Source: a bacterium A37T11
GTDB taxonomy: Bacteria > Bacteroidota > Bacteroidia > Sphingobacteriales > Sphingobacteriaceae
Direction of reading: 5' to 3'
Length of the DNA: 64,000 nt
NCBI GenBank assembly: GCA_900109895.1
Contig: FOBR01000008.1
Location: forward strand, 124,001 to 188,000
Shown here: piece by piece, positions 31,017 through 39,341 of the stretch
How the letters are laid out: every line of letters starts with the position of its first letter
Numbering within the stretch: the stretch's first letter is position 1
The notes under the pieces: model-generated
What the model was told of the DNA's origin: nothing
Database searches by the model: none
The model's input: the letters and a program-made list of their open reading frames with translations, nothing else
Made by a program: the position numbers and the translations under genes

Positions 31017-33464
31017 ATGGATAATCGCAGGGATTTCTTAAAAAAAATAGTGATGCTGGCCGGAGCAACCGGCATGGCAAACAGTATTCCGCCAGCTATT
31101 CAACGCGCACTGGCTATTGAGGCGATTCCAGGCAGTACGTTTATGGATGCGGAGCACATTGTGATACTGATGCAGGAAAACCGCTCTTTTGACCACAGCT
31201 TGGGTACGTTAAAAGGGGTTCGTGGCTTTAACGATCCGCGGTATGTGCGGCAGCCAAATGGAAATCCTGTTTGGTTACAATCGGATAGTAAAGGTCATAC
31301 TTATGCTCCTTTCCGGCTAAACATGCGGGATACAAAGGCTACGTGGATGGGTGCGGTGCCGCATTCCAGGCCTACGCAGGTGGATGCGTTTAATAACGGC
31401 TGGCACAATAACTGGATAGAGGCTAAGAAAAGGGGATTGCCCGACGACCATATTCCGCTGACGATGGGCTACTATAATCGCCAGGATATTCCTTTTAATT
31501 ATGCATTGGCCGATGCGTTTACGGTTTGCGATCAAAATTTTTGCTCGGGAATGACCAGCACCTGGCCCAATCGCCTGTTTTTTTGGACAGGAACGGTACG
31601 GGAGGCCCCAACCGCTAACAGCAGGGTCTGGATAAGAAATGACCTTCCTGAGGGGGAAGGTAGATGGAAAACATTTCCTGAACGGATGGAAGAGGCCGGA
31701 ATTGCCTGGAAGATTTATCAAAATGATATAACCTGTGGAGGGGGTTTTAAAGGGGAGGAACGATCTTGGTTGTCCAATTTTGGGTGTAATCCGTTGGAAC
31801 TTTTTGATCGTTACCATGTAAAGTTTTCCGATCGTTACATGCCCGGGCTTCAAAAACAAGTGGCGGAACTTCCGGATGAGATAGCGCAATTGCAGGAAAA
31901 ACTGAAAACGTTAACATCAGGCAGCGAAGCTTATAGCAAGACTCAAAAAGCGATTGAAAAAAAGAAGGAAGTGCTAAAGAAGGCCCAGGAAGAAATAAGC
32001 ATGTATGCAGCAGAAAATTTTGACAAACTAAGCGAAACGGAAAAAAATCTTTTCTTAAAAGCATTTTCAACTAACAAAGATGATCCGGATTATCATAAAC
32101 TTGATCTACTAAAATATGTGGATGACGAAGGTAAACAACAGGAGTTGACGGTACCCCGTGGCGACATCATTCATGCCTTTAGGAAGGATGTGGAGGCAGG
32201 TACCTTGCCGACAGTTTCCTGGATGGTGCCTTCTGAAAAGTATTCAGACCATCCAACAGCTCCTTGGTATGGGTCCTGGTATGTTTCGGAGATCATGGAT
32301 GCGCTAACTAAAAACCCCGAAGTTTGGAAAAAAACCATTCTCATTATGACTTACGATGAGAACGATGGTTATTTTGATCACATCCCCCCATTTGTACCTC
32401 CAAATCCAAATAAGGAAAATAGCGGCAAATGCTCTGCAGGGATTGATCCTCGCATTGAATATACCTCGCTTGAGCAAGAACTGGCAGAAGGCAAATCAAA
32501 AAAAGACGCGCGGGGAGCCGCGATAGGCCTGGGATACCGGGTACCAATGATCATTGCCTCTCCTTGGACAAGTGGCGGCAGGGTTTGTTCGCAGGTGTTT
32601 GACCACACCTCAACATTGCAATTTTTAGAGACCTTTTTAAGCCAAAAATTCAAAAAGAACATCAAGGAAGAGAACATCAGCGCATGGAGGCGGGCCATTT
32701 GTGGGAACCTGACAGCGGCTTTTTTGCCGGCTAATGGTGCTGGTGCAAAAGAGTCGCTTCCTTTTATTGAGCGGAACTCGTATTTAGAAGGCATATACCA
32801 GGCAAAATTCAAAGAAGAACCGAATGGATATCTTAATATAGGAGCTGCCAATATGCCGAAGCAGGAACCGGGCATTAAAAGGGCCACCCCCTTACCTTAT
32901 GAACTTTATGCTGACTTGTTGCTGGGTGCGCATGGAATTACATTAAATCTGGAAGCCGGGGACCGGTTCTTTGGACAACGTAGCGCGGGGGCACCTTTTA
33001 CGGTATATCACACCGATCAGATCCGTTCATATGCACTTGTTGCTGGCGACCGGCTTTCAGATGATTTTGAAGGGGCAGCTAATGGTTATGATTTAAAGGT
33101 ACACGGTCCGAATGGATTTTTTCGGCGGTTTAAAGGCAAAGGGGCATCGCCTTTTTCCGCACTGCTACGCTATGAAACGAATAACGGAAAGCCGACCGGC
33201 AATGTGACTTTGCAGCTGAAAAACCTAAGTAATGCGGCGGTGTTGCTTACCATAACAGATAATGCCTATGGCAAACCCGCTATACACAAAAAACTAAGCG
33301 GGCAGGCAACAGCCACTGAAGTGGTTACTTTAACCGGGAGCCATGGGTGGTATGATTTGACCTTGACAGTGGATGGCCATCCAAATTTGGCTTGGTCATA
33401 TGCGGGCAGGGTGGAAACCGATGAGCCTGGTTTTACCGATCCGCAAATGGGGATGGTATCTTAA
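31017..33464 (+). CDS. phosphocholine-specific phospholipase C, Tat-exported
   Basis: The protein has 815 residues. The N-terminus MDNRRDFLKKIVMLAGATG is a twin-arginine signal (RRDFLK). The catalytic alkaline-phosphatase-like domain spans about 40-600: HIVILMQENRSFDHSLGTLK (acidic and Asn/Ser ligands), WHNNWIEAKKRG, a central HPTAPW stretch, LIMTYDENDGYFDHIPPF, GLGYRVPMIIASPWT and FDHTSTLQFLE. A coiled insertion at about 280-330 is Lys/Glu-rich. The C-terminal 180 residues contain two beta-sandwich (DUF756-type) repeats. This is the usual layout of Bacteroidota and pseudomonad PlcN/PlcH enzymes, which cleave phosphatidylcholine or sphingomyelin outside the cytoplasm to release phosphocholine and diacylglycerol or ceramide. 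Confidence 0.93.
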   Translation: MDNRRDFLKKIVMLAGATGMANSIPPAIQRALAIEAIPGSTFMDAEHIVILMQENRSFDHSLGTLKGVRGFNDPRYVRQPNGNPVWLQSDSKGHTYAPFRLNMRDTKATWMGAVPHSRPTQVDAFNNGWHNNWIEAKKRGLPDDHIPLTMGYYNRQDIPFNYALADAFTVCDQNFCSGMTSTWPNRLFFWTGTVREAPTANSRVWIRNDLPEGEGRWKTFPERMEEAGIAWKIYQNDITCGGGFKGEERSWLSNFGCNPLELFDRYHVKFSDRYMPGLQKQVAELPDEIAQLQEKLKTLTSGSEAYSKTQKAIEKKKEVLKKAQEEISMYAAENFDKLSETEKNLFLKAFSTNKDDPDYHKLDLLKYVDDEGKQQELTVPRGDIIHAFRKDVEAGTLPTVSWMVPSEKYSDHPTAPWYGSWYVSEIMDALTKNPEVWKKTILIMTYDENDGYFDHIPPFVPPNPNKENSGKCSAGIDPRIEYTSLEQELAEGKSKKDARGAAIGLGYRVPMIIASPWTSGGRVCSQVFDHTSTLQFLETFLSQKFKKNIKEENISAWRRAICGNLTAAFLPANGAGAKESLPFIERNSYLEGIYQAKFKEEPNGYLNIGAANMPKQEPGIKRATPLPYELYADLLLGAHGITLNLEAGDRFFGQRSAGAPFTVYHTDQIRSYALVAGDRLSDDFEGAANGYDLKVHGPNGFFRRFKGKGASPFSALLRYETNNGKPTGNVTLQLKNLSNAAVLLTITDNAYGKPAIHKKLSGQATATEVVTLTGSHGWYDLTLTVDGHPNLAWSYAGRVETDEPGFTDPQMGMVS

Positions 33465-33525
33465 ACTATACGTCCATTTGGAAACTACAGGCCGATAACT
33501 TATTTTTGAACAATTTAATTTATAT

Positions 33526-34431
33526 ATGAGCGACAAACCCACATTGGTAATCCTGGCGGCTGGTATGGCTAGCAGGTATGGCGGTAACAAACAGACAGAA
33601 TCTTTTGGGCCTTCGGGCGAAACGATTATGGAATATTCCATTTATGATGCCATCAGGGCTGGTTTTGGAAAGGTAGTTTTTATCATTCGTGAATCATTTG
33701 CGGAAGCATTTAAGGCCTCGATAGAACCCAAATTGGCTGGAAAGATAGAAACAGACTATGTTTACCAGGAGCCGACTAAGTTTTTGGGTGGACGTACCAT
33801 CCCACCAGATCGGGTAAAGCCGTTTGGCACGGCCCATGCGTTATTATGTACAAAGGGAGCGGTTAATGGGCCTTTTGCGGTAATTAATGCGGATGATTTT
33901 TATGGTTCTGATGCTTTTGAAAAGGCTTATGGTTTCTTGACCGGCGCCATTAGTGACGGGCACTACGCCAACATTGGATATCGGCTGAGCAATACATTAA
34001 GCGATAATGGCTCCGTGACGCGTGGTGAGATCAAGGTTGGAGATGATGGAAAGATTAACGGCATTATAGAGCGCAAAGAGATTATTAAAGAGGATGGTAA
34101 AGCCATTTCTACAGAGGGAGGAAGCCATGAAGAACTTCCGGCAGATACAAAAGTAAGCATGAACTTTTTCTGTTTTACCCCGGCATATATTGACTTTTTG
34201 GAAGAAGAATATGGAAAATTTCTGGACGCCAATATGCAGAATATTAAGTCAGAATTTCTGATCCCCGAAATATCAGACGTGATGATCAAAGCAGGCAAGG
34301 GAGATATGGTATTGATTTCTACAGATGCGCTTTGGTTTGGGGTGACTTATAAAGAAGATGCTCCGGTAGTGAAGGCTAAGCTGGCGTCTTTAGTTAATGA
34401 AGGTATATATCCAAATAATCTTTGGTCCTAA
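33526..34431 (+). CDS. sugar nucleotidyltransferase family protein
   Basis: The protein has 301 residues. The nucleotidyltransferase A motif is LVILAAGMASRYGGNKQTE, followed by GPSGETIMEYSIYDAIRAGF. The metal-binding segment VINADDFYG and FLIPEISDVM also fit the GT-A fold of NDP-sugar pyrophosphorylases. The exact sugar cannot be read. The stop codon shares one base with the next start (TAATG), so it is the first gene of a coupled operon with an RfbD-like reductase, an aldose epimerase-like protein and an SGNH hydrolase. It should supply an activated sugar in the cytoplasm. Confidence 0.88.
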   Translation: MSDKPTLVILAAGMASRYGGNKQTESFGPSGETIMEYSIYDAIRAGFGKVVFIIRESFAEAFKASIEPKLAGKIETDYVYQEPTKFLGGRTIPPDRVKPFGTAHALLCTKGAVNGPFAVINADDFYGSDAFEKAYGFLTGAISDGHYANIGYRLSNTLSDNGSVTRGEIKVGDDGKINGIIERKEIIKEDGKAISTEGGSHEELPADTKVSMNFFCFTPAYIDFLEEEYGKFLDANMQNIKSEFLIPEISDVMIKAGKGDMVLISTDALWFGVTYKEDAPVVKAKLASLVNEGIYPNNLWS

Positions 34432-35300
34432 TGGGAAATATCATCGTCTTTGGAGCATCTGGCCAACTGGGCCAATGTTTGAAAAAAGTGTTGGAAACAA
34501 CGCCACACGCATCCACTTACCGGTTCTTGGCCGAGGATGAGGCAAACATTCTGGACGATGCCAAACTAGCCACTGTTTTTGAAAAATACCAGCCTGTAGG
34601 CGTGATTAATTGTGCGGCCTATACCGCCGTTGATAAGGCGGAAGAGGAGGTACAGTTGGCCTATGATATCAATGCAAATGCCCTGATCACCATTACCGAA
34701 CTTTGTAAAAAGTATGACAGTAGGTTGGTGCAGATTTCTACAGACTTTATATTTGGGGGAAAATTGGAGCGTCCACTGACGGAGGAAGATGAGACCGGGC
34801 CTTTGGGGGTATATGGTTCTTCTAAGTTGGAAGGGGAGATCGCGGTGATGAGCAACAGGTTTTATCATTTCTTTATCATTCGTACGAGCTGGTTGTATAG
34901 CGAATATGGCAATAATTTTGTAAAAACGATGCTGCGTTTGGGTTCCGAGCGTGATTCCCTCAATGTGGTATCCGACCAGGTTGGTACGCCTACCTATGCC
35001 ATTGACTTGGCAGGAGTTATTATTCAGCTGCTGGAGTCGGGCAGTGAAAAATATGGTACGTATCATTACAGCAACGAAGGGGTAGCCTCCTGGTACGATT
35101 TTGCGAAAGCTATTTTTGAGCTGAGTGGGACCAAGGTGAATGTTAACCCTGTGCCTACATCGGCCTATCCGACAAAGGCTAAGCGCCCGGCCTATTCTGT
35201 GTTAGACAAATCCCTGATCAAACGGACCTTTAAAATTTCGATCCCTGATTGGAAGGATAGCCTGAAAGTATGCCTGGAACGTTTGGAGGCAGGCGTATGA
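34431..35300 (+). CDS. rfbD: dTDP-4-dehydrorhamnose reductase (RfbD-like)
   Basis: I chose ATG 34431 (MGNIIVFGASGQLGQCLKK), giving 289 residues; an upstream in-frame TTG is less likely. The Rossmann motif GASGQLG, VGVINCAAYTAVDKAE, LVQISTDFIFGG, catalytic YGSSKLEGE (YxxxK), FFIIRTSWLYSEYG and NVVSDQVGTPTYAIDLAG are all family hallmarks. It reduces the 4-keto group of dTDP-6-deoxy-L-lyxo-4-hexulose to dTDP-L-rhamnose with NAD(P)H. The rfbA, rfbB and rfbC genes are not adjacent. It overlaps its neighbours on both sides (one base and ATGA), so translation is coupled. Confidence 0.9.
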   Translation: MGNIIVFGASGQLGQCLKKVLETTPHASTYRFLAEDEANILDDAKLATVFEKYQPVGVINCAAYTAVDKAEEEVQLAYDINANALITITELCKKYDSRLVQISTDFIFGGKLERPLTEEDETGPLGVYGSSKLEGEIAVMSNRFYHFFIIRTSWLYSEYGNNFVKTMLRLGSERDSLNVVSDQVGTPTYAIDLAGVIIQLLESGSEKYGTYHYSNEGVASWYDFAKAIFELSGTKVNVNPVPTSAYPTKAKRPAYSVLDKSLIKRTFKISIPDWKDSLKVCLERLEAGV

Positions 35301-36160
35301 TTCTGGAAAATGGGTATATAAAGATCGTAATAGACCCCAAAGGGGCCGAATTAAAAAGCATTTGGTCCAAAATAGACCAGCGTGAATACCTGTGGGGTGC
35401 CGACCCGGCGTTTTGGGGCAAATCAAGCCCGGTACTGTTTCCGATAGTAGGAGCCTTAAAACAGGATACCTACCGCTATCAGGGTAAGGAGTATCACCTG
35501 CCGCGTCATGGTTTTGCACGAGAACAGGTATTTGCTGCCGACCAGCTAAGTGAGGAGGAAGGTCTGTTCACCATAACAGATACCGAGGCGACAAGGGCGG
35601 TATATCCATTTTCTTTCAAATTGGGGCTGCGATACAAGCTTTTGGCCGGCACTGTTACCTGCACTTACGAGGTAGAAAATACCGGGGCTGAATTGCTGCT
35701 GTTTTCGATCGGCGGCCACCCGGCTTTTGCCATTGGGGGAGCAGATGGCTTGGAGTATGAAGACTGGTACCTTAATTTTTTTAACGATACCCAACTGGTT
35801 TATCACCCAATACTGGATAATTTAATAGCTGATAGGACGGAAACGTTGACATTGAAAGATCATCAGTTACCATTAAATCATGCACTTTTCTATAACGATG
35901 CCTTGGTATTGAAATCTTTGAAAAGCAACCAAATCTTTTTAGTAAATCGGAAAAATCCACATGGATTGCTATTCAGTTTTCAAGATTTTCCATATTTTGG
36001 GATCTGGGCAGCCAAGGATGCCAATTTCATATGTCTGGAGCCATGGTGTGGAATAGCGGATGGGGTAGGACATAATCAGTTGCTGGGAGAGAAGGAAGGC
36101 ATCATTTCTTTACCTGCCCGCGGGACCTGGAATAGAACATGGACAGTAACTTGTGTGTAA
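35297..36160 (+). CDS. aldose 1-epimerase family protein (YeaD/GalM-like)
   Basis: I chose ATG 35297 in the ATGA overlap with rfbD, giving 287 residues. Blocks of the LacX/YeaD branch of the galactose mutarotase fold are seen: IDPKGAELKSIWSK, YLWGADPAFWGKSSPVLFPI, LPRHGFAREQVF (catalytic His), LFSIGGHPAFAI (second His), YFGIWAAKDANFICLEPWCG (acidic residue). It likely interconverts sugar anomers or acts on a sugar phosphate. It is coupled to the sugar nucleotide genes upstream. Confidence 0.9.
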   Translation: MILENGYIKIVIDPKGAELKSIWSKIDQREYLWGADPAFWGKSSPVLFPIVGALKQDTYRYQGKEYHLPRHGFAREQVFAADQLSEEEGLFTITDTEATRAVYPFSFKLGLRYKLLAGTVTCTYEVENTGAELLLFSIGGHPAFAIGGADGLEYEDWYLNFFNDTQLVYHPILDNLIADRTETLTLKDHQLPLNHALFYNDALVLKSLKSNQIFLVNRKNPHGLLFSFQDFPYFGIWAAKDANFICLEPWCGIADGVGHNQLLGEKEGIISLPARGTWNRTWTVTCV

Positions 36161-36161
36161 T

Positions 36162-37001
36162 ATGGCGGCAGTGTATAAACGGGTGCTAACGGCAGGGCTG
36201 TTGGTAGTCTTAGGTGTTGTTTTTAACAGTTTCAATCAGAAGGAAAAGGTTTGGCTTGCTTTGGGCGATTCCATAACATACTTAAACGATCATTTGGATG
36301 AGACAGGCAATCGTGTGACCAAAGGATACCTGACCCGCGTTACCGAAGATTTGCCTGGACTGAAATACATAAATCAGGGTCATAACGGTTGGACTGCCAT
36401 AAATATCGCCAAAAAGCTGGACGATCTGGGCTTGTCAAAAGCGGATATCTATACGGTTTTTTTAGGGACAAACGATTGGTGGGCAGGCAATCCCCTTGGT
36501 ACACTGACCGATTATCAGCAAAATACCGGTAATAATACGGTTTATGGGGCTTTCCGCACCATTATTGACCGTTTGCGCAGCCTGAATAAGACGGCCAAAA
36601 TAGTCCTGATCACGCCCATGCAAAGAGCTGACTTTGTGTATGTGCTGGATGCAAAGAACAATGCTTGGGGCTCGTACAAAGAAAAGAAGGGGCAATCGCT
36701 TGAACAGTTTGCTGAGGTCGTCAAAGCCATCGGCCGGCAGGAGGGCTTGGCAGTCATTGATCTGTATCATCAAAAAAGCCTTTCAGTAAAACACCTGGTC
36801 AAATTTAAACGGCTCAAAGACCCCCAATCGGCACAATACAAAAATTTCACCTATCCAGCCTATACATCGGTTCCTTTTGATCCACAAGCAGACGAATACC
36901 CCTATCCGCCCGAATCAATTGGGATGACTTACGATGGTCTTCACCCCTCAGACCAAGGCAATGCGGTCATTGCCAAGCTAGTCAGCAAGGCGATCAGGTA
37001 A
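36162..37001 (+). CDS. SGNH/GDSL-type esterase, exported
   Basis: The protein has 279 residues from ATG 36162, two bases after the preceding stop. A signal peptide or anchor is seen in VLTAGLLVVLGVVFNSF. The catalytic Ser is in LALGDSITYL (block I), Gly in NQGHNGWTA (block II), Asn in FLGTNDWW (block III), and the Asp-His pair in YDGLHPSDQG (block V). This is the complete SGNH set. It should deacylate or deacetylate a carbohydrate or lipid outside the cytoplasm. As the last gene of the four-gene sugar operon, it may remove acyl groups from a polysaccharide; this is inference. Confidence 0.9.
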   Translation: MAAVYKRVLTAGLLVVLGVVFNSFNQKEKVWLALGDSITYLNDHLDETGNRVTKGYLTRVTEDLPGLKYINQGHNGWTAINIAKKLDDLGLSKADIYTVFLGTNDWWAGNPLGTLTDYQQNTGNNTVYGAFRTIIDRLRSLNKTAKIVLITPMQRADFVYVLDAKNNAWGSYKEKKGQSLEQFAEVVKAIGRQEGLAVIDLYHQKSLSVKHLVKFKRLKDPQSAQYKNFTYPAYTSVPFDPQADEYPYPPESIGMTYDGLHPSDQGNAVIAKLVSKAIR

Positions 37002-37010
37002 GGGGCAGGA

Positions 37011-38315
37011 TCAGGCCTTCAAGAAATAACTTTTAAAGCTTTCATACGATTTTTCCACGTGCTCAACTTGCTTTTCGCGGTCAACTAATGCGGTTACCTG
37101 TGCTGGGATACGAATTTTTGCGCTGGTTTCTGGCGTAAAGACTTCAGGAAATTTACAGGGATGAGCAGTCGATAAAAACACAGTTGCATATTCGCCAGGG
37201 TGATCTTTTTGATAGGCTTGCGCAGCAAGCCAGGCAATAGCGGTATGCGGACAGGCAATATAGCCAAAGTGGTCAACGAGCGAATGGATAGCTGCGCGGG
37301 TATCTTCATCTGTAAATCGATAGGCAGTTACTTTTTCTTTGACCTGGTCAATAGCTCCACCGAAAAGGTCCATAATGCGTACCCAGTTGCTGGGGTTACC
37401 TACATCCATGGCATTTGCCAGCGTTTGGATGGAGGGACGTGGTTCATAAAGCCCATTTTCAAGAAAGCGGGGTACGGTATCATTAACGTTGGTGGCGGCC
37501 AGAAACTGGCGGACGGGAAGGCCCATTTTATAAGCGAGTAATCCAGCGCCAATATTTCCAAAATTGCCACTGGGCACCGAAAACACCACATCTTTAAGGC
37601 CTTGGGAAAGGAGCTGAGCATAGGCATAAAAATAGTAAAAGGTTTGGGGTATAAGCCGGGCTATATTGATCGAGTTTGCCGAAGTAAGACGGAATCGTTG
37701 ATTTAATGCAGGATCGTTAAAGGCTTCTTTGACCAAGGCCTGGCAGTCATCAAACGTGCCATCTATTTCCACCGCACGGATGTTCTGCCCATGGGTGGTG
37801 AGCTGCAACTCCTGGATAGGGCTTACTTTTCCTTTAGGATAAAGAATGGTGACACGGGTGCCTGCGACACCCAGGAATCCAAGCGCGACGGCCCCACCGG
37901 TATCGCCTGAAGTAGCTACAAGTACGTCCAGCAGCTGGTCGTCATAACCGGAAAAGTAGGACATTACCCGGCTCATAAACCGGGCACCAAAGTCTTTGAA
38001 GGCCAGCGACGGCCCGTGGAAAAGCTCAAGTACCGCCATTCCAGCATCAAGCGGCACAACAGGTGCATCAAAATTAATGGCCTCTTTTACCAGCTTTTTT
38101 AAATCATCTGCCGGGATGTCATCCCCAATTAGCCGGTAAGCTACTTCAAAGGCAATTTCCTGCAGGGAATAGTTCTGTAGATTACTGATAAAATACGGAT
38201 CTAATTTCGGGATGTCTACGGGCATGTATAGCCCTTTATCAGCAGGAAGACTATTAAACACGGCTTCCTTAAAACTAACCCGGAGGTCTTTATTGTTGGT
38301 ACTATATAATTTCAT
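37011..38315 (-). CDS. thrC: threonine synthase
   Basis: The protein has 434 residues, the length of the bacterial type. The PLP lysine is in PSLAFKDFGARFMSRVMSYF. Phosphate and substrate binding regions include LVATSGDTGGAVALGFLG, FSVPSGNFGNIGAGLLAYKM and LSTAHPCKFPEVF. It converts O-phosphohomoserine to threonine, the last step of the pathway. It is the third gene of the thrABC operon, 52 bp downstream of thrB, and is convergent with the SGNH hydrolase gene. Confidence 0.97.
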   Translation of the reverse strand: MKLYSTNNKDLRVSFKEAVFNSLPADKGLYMPVDIPKLDPYFISNLQNYSLQEIAFEVAYRLIGDDIPADDLKKLVKEAINFDAPVVPLDAGMAVLELFHGPSLAFKDFGARFMSRVMSYFSGYDDQLLDVLVATSGDTGGAVALGFLGVAGTRVTILYPKGKVSPIQELQLTTHGQNIRAVEIDGTFDDCQALVKEAFNDPALNQRFRLTSANSINIARLIPQTFYYFYAYAQLLSQGLKDVVFSVPSGNFGNIGAGLLAYKMGLPVRQFLAATNVNDTVPRFLENGLYEPRPSIQTLANAMDVGNPSNWVRIMDLFGGAIDQVKEKVTAYRFTDEDTRAAIHSLVDHFGYIACPHTAIAWLAAQAYQKDHPGEYATVFLSTAHPCKFPEVFTPETSAKIRIPAQVTALVDREKQVEHVEKSYESFKSYFLKA

Positions 38316-38367
38316 ATTGATTTACAATTATCATTTAAAAAATGGATTTGTTCCGGCAATTTATCAT

Positions 38368-39327
38368 TCATAATTTTTTAGGACCAGTAGCATTTACCCC
38401 CGAAACATATCCATTACTTCCGATGCCTGCTTTGTCCAGATGCTCCTGAATGCGGGACGTGATCTGGGTGGCTAGCTCGCGGCTGCGCGTGAAGGCAAAC
38501 ACCGAAGGTCCGGAGCCAGAGATTCCAAAGCTGAGTGCCCCGGCTTGCATAGCCAGCTGACGCAACGCATAAAATTCTGGGATCAGGATAGCCCGAGTAG
38601 GTTCGATGAGCACATCTTCCATGCTCCGCCCGATCAGCGCATAGTCGCTGGTGTATAAACCACTGACCAATCCGGCAATGTTGCCCCACTGCACAACGGC
38701 ATCCTTCAGCTCCACCTTATTGCGGATCATGCGGCGGGCTTCCCGGGTTGGGACATCGACATGAGGAAAAACCACCGAACAATGGAGTTCAGTAGGAACG
38801 GGTAGACTGATCACATCCAACGGTTCATAACTCCGAATAAGGGTAAATCCTCCCAAAAGGGCGGGAGCCACATTATCCGCATGACCATGGCCGCACGCCA
38901 ATTCTTCCCCTTTAATAGCAAAAGGCAATAGTTGAGCACGGGAGAGGGGGGTGCCGAGCAATTCATTGATCGCAAACAAACCCGCTACCGTACTTGCTGC
39001 GCTAGAGCCCATACCGCTTCCGATGGGCATGTGTTTATGCAGCGTAATACTGACCCCAATATTTTCCATACCAAGATGGGTTAATAAGTGCTGAACGCAG
39101 GCACTCACTGTATTTTTAGCCGGATCCAACGGTAGCCTGCCGTCATCGCCCGTTATAGAAGCGATCCGTACACCGGATTCCTGTGTGCGCTGCATGATCA
39201 CTTCATCGCCCGGTTCATCCAAGGCAAAACCCAGAATGTCAAATCCGCAAACAACATTGGCTACAGTAGCCGGCGCAAAAACGTGTACATTAGAATTTCT
39301 TAAATCCACCATCATTCCATCATTCAT
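38368..39327 (-). CDS. thrB: homoserine kinase
   Basis: The protein has 319 residues in the GHMP kinase fold. The ATP-binding motif is PIGSGMGSSAASTVAGLFAI, the N-terminal VHVFAPATVANVVCGFDILG is diagnostic of ThrB, and the C-terminal GALSFGISGSGPSVFAFT is motif 3. The start may be the Met at residue 5 or 6, as the first residues are poorly conserved. It phosphorylates homoserine with ATP. It lies 14 bp after thrA and before thrC. Confidence 0.97.
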   Translation of the reverse strand: MNDGMMVDLRNSNVHVFAPATVANVVCGFDILGFALDEPGDEVIMQRTQESGVRIASITGDDGRLPLDPAKNTVSACVQHLLTHLGMENIGVSITLHKHMPIGSGMGSSAASTVAGLFAINELLGTPLSRAQLLPFAIKGEELACGHGHADNVAPALLGGFTLIRSYEPLDVISLPVPTELHCSVVFPHVDVPTREARRMIRNKVELKDAVVQWGNIAGLVSGLYTSDYALIGRSMEDVLIEPTRAILIPEFYALRQLAMQAGALSFGISGSGPSVFAFTRSRELATQITSRIQEHLDKAGIGSNGYVSGVNATGPKKL

Positions 39328-39341
39328 TATTTTTCATTAAA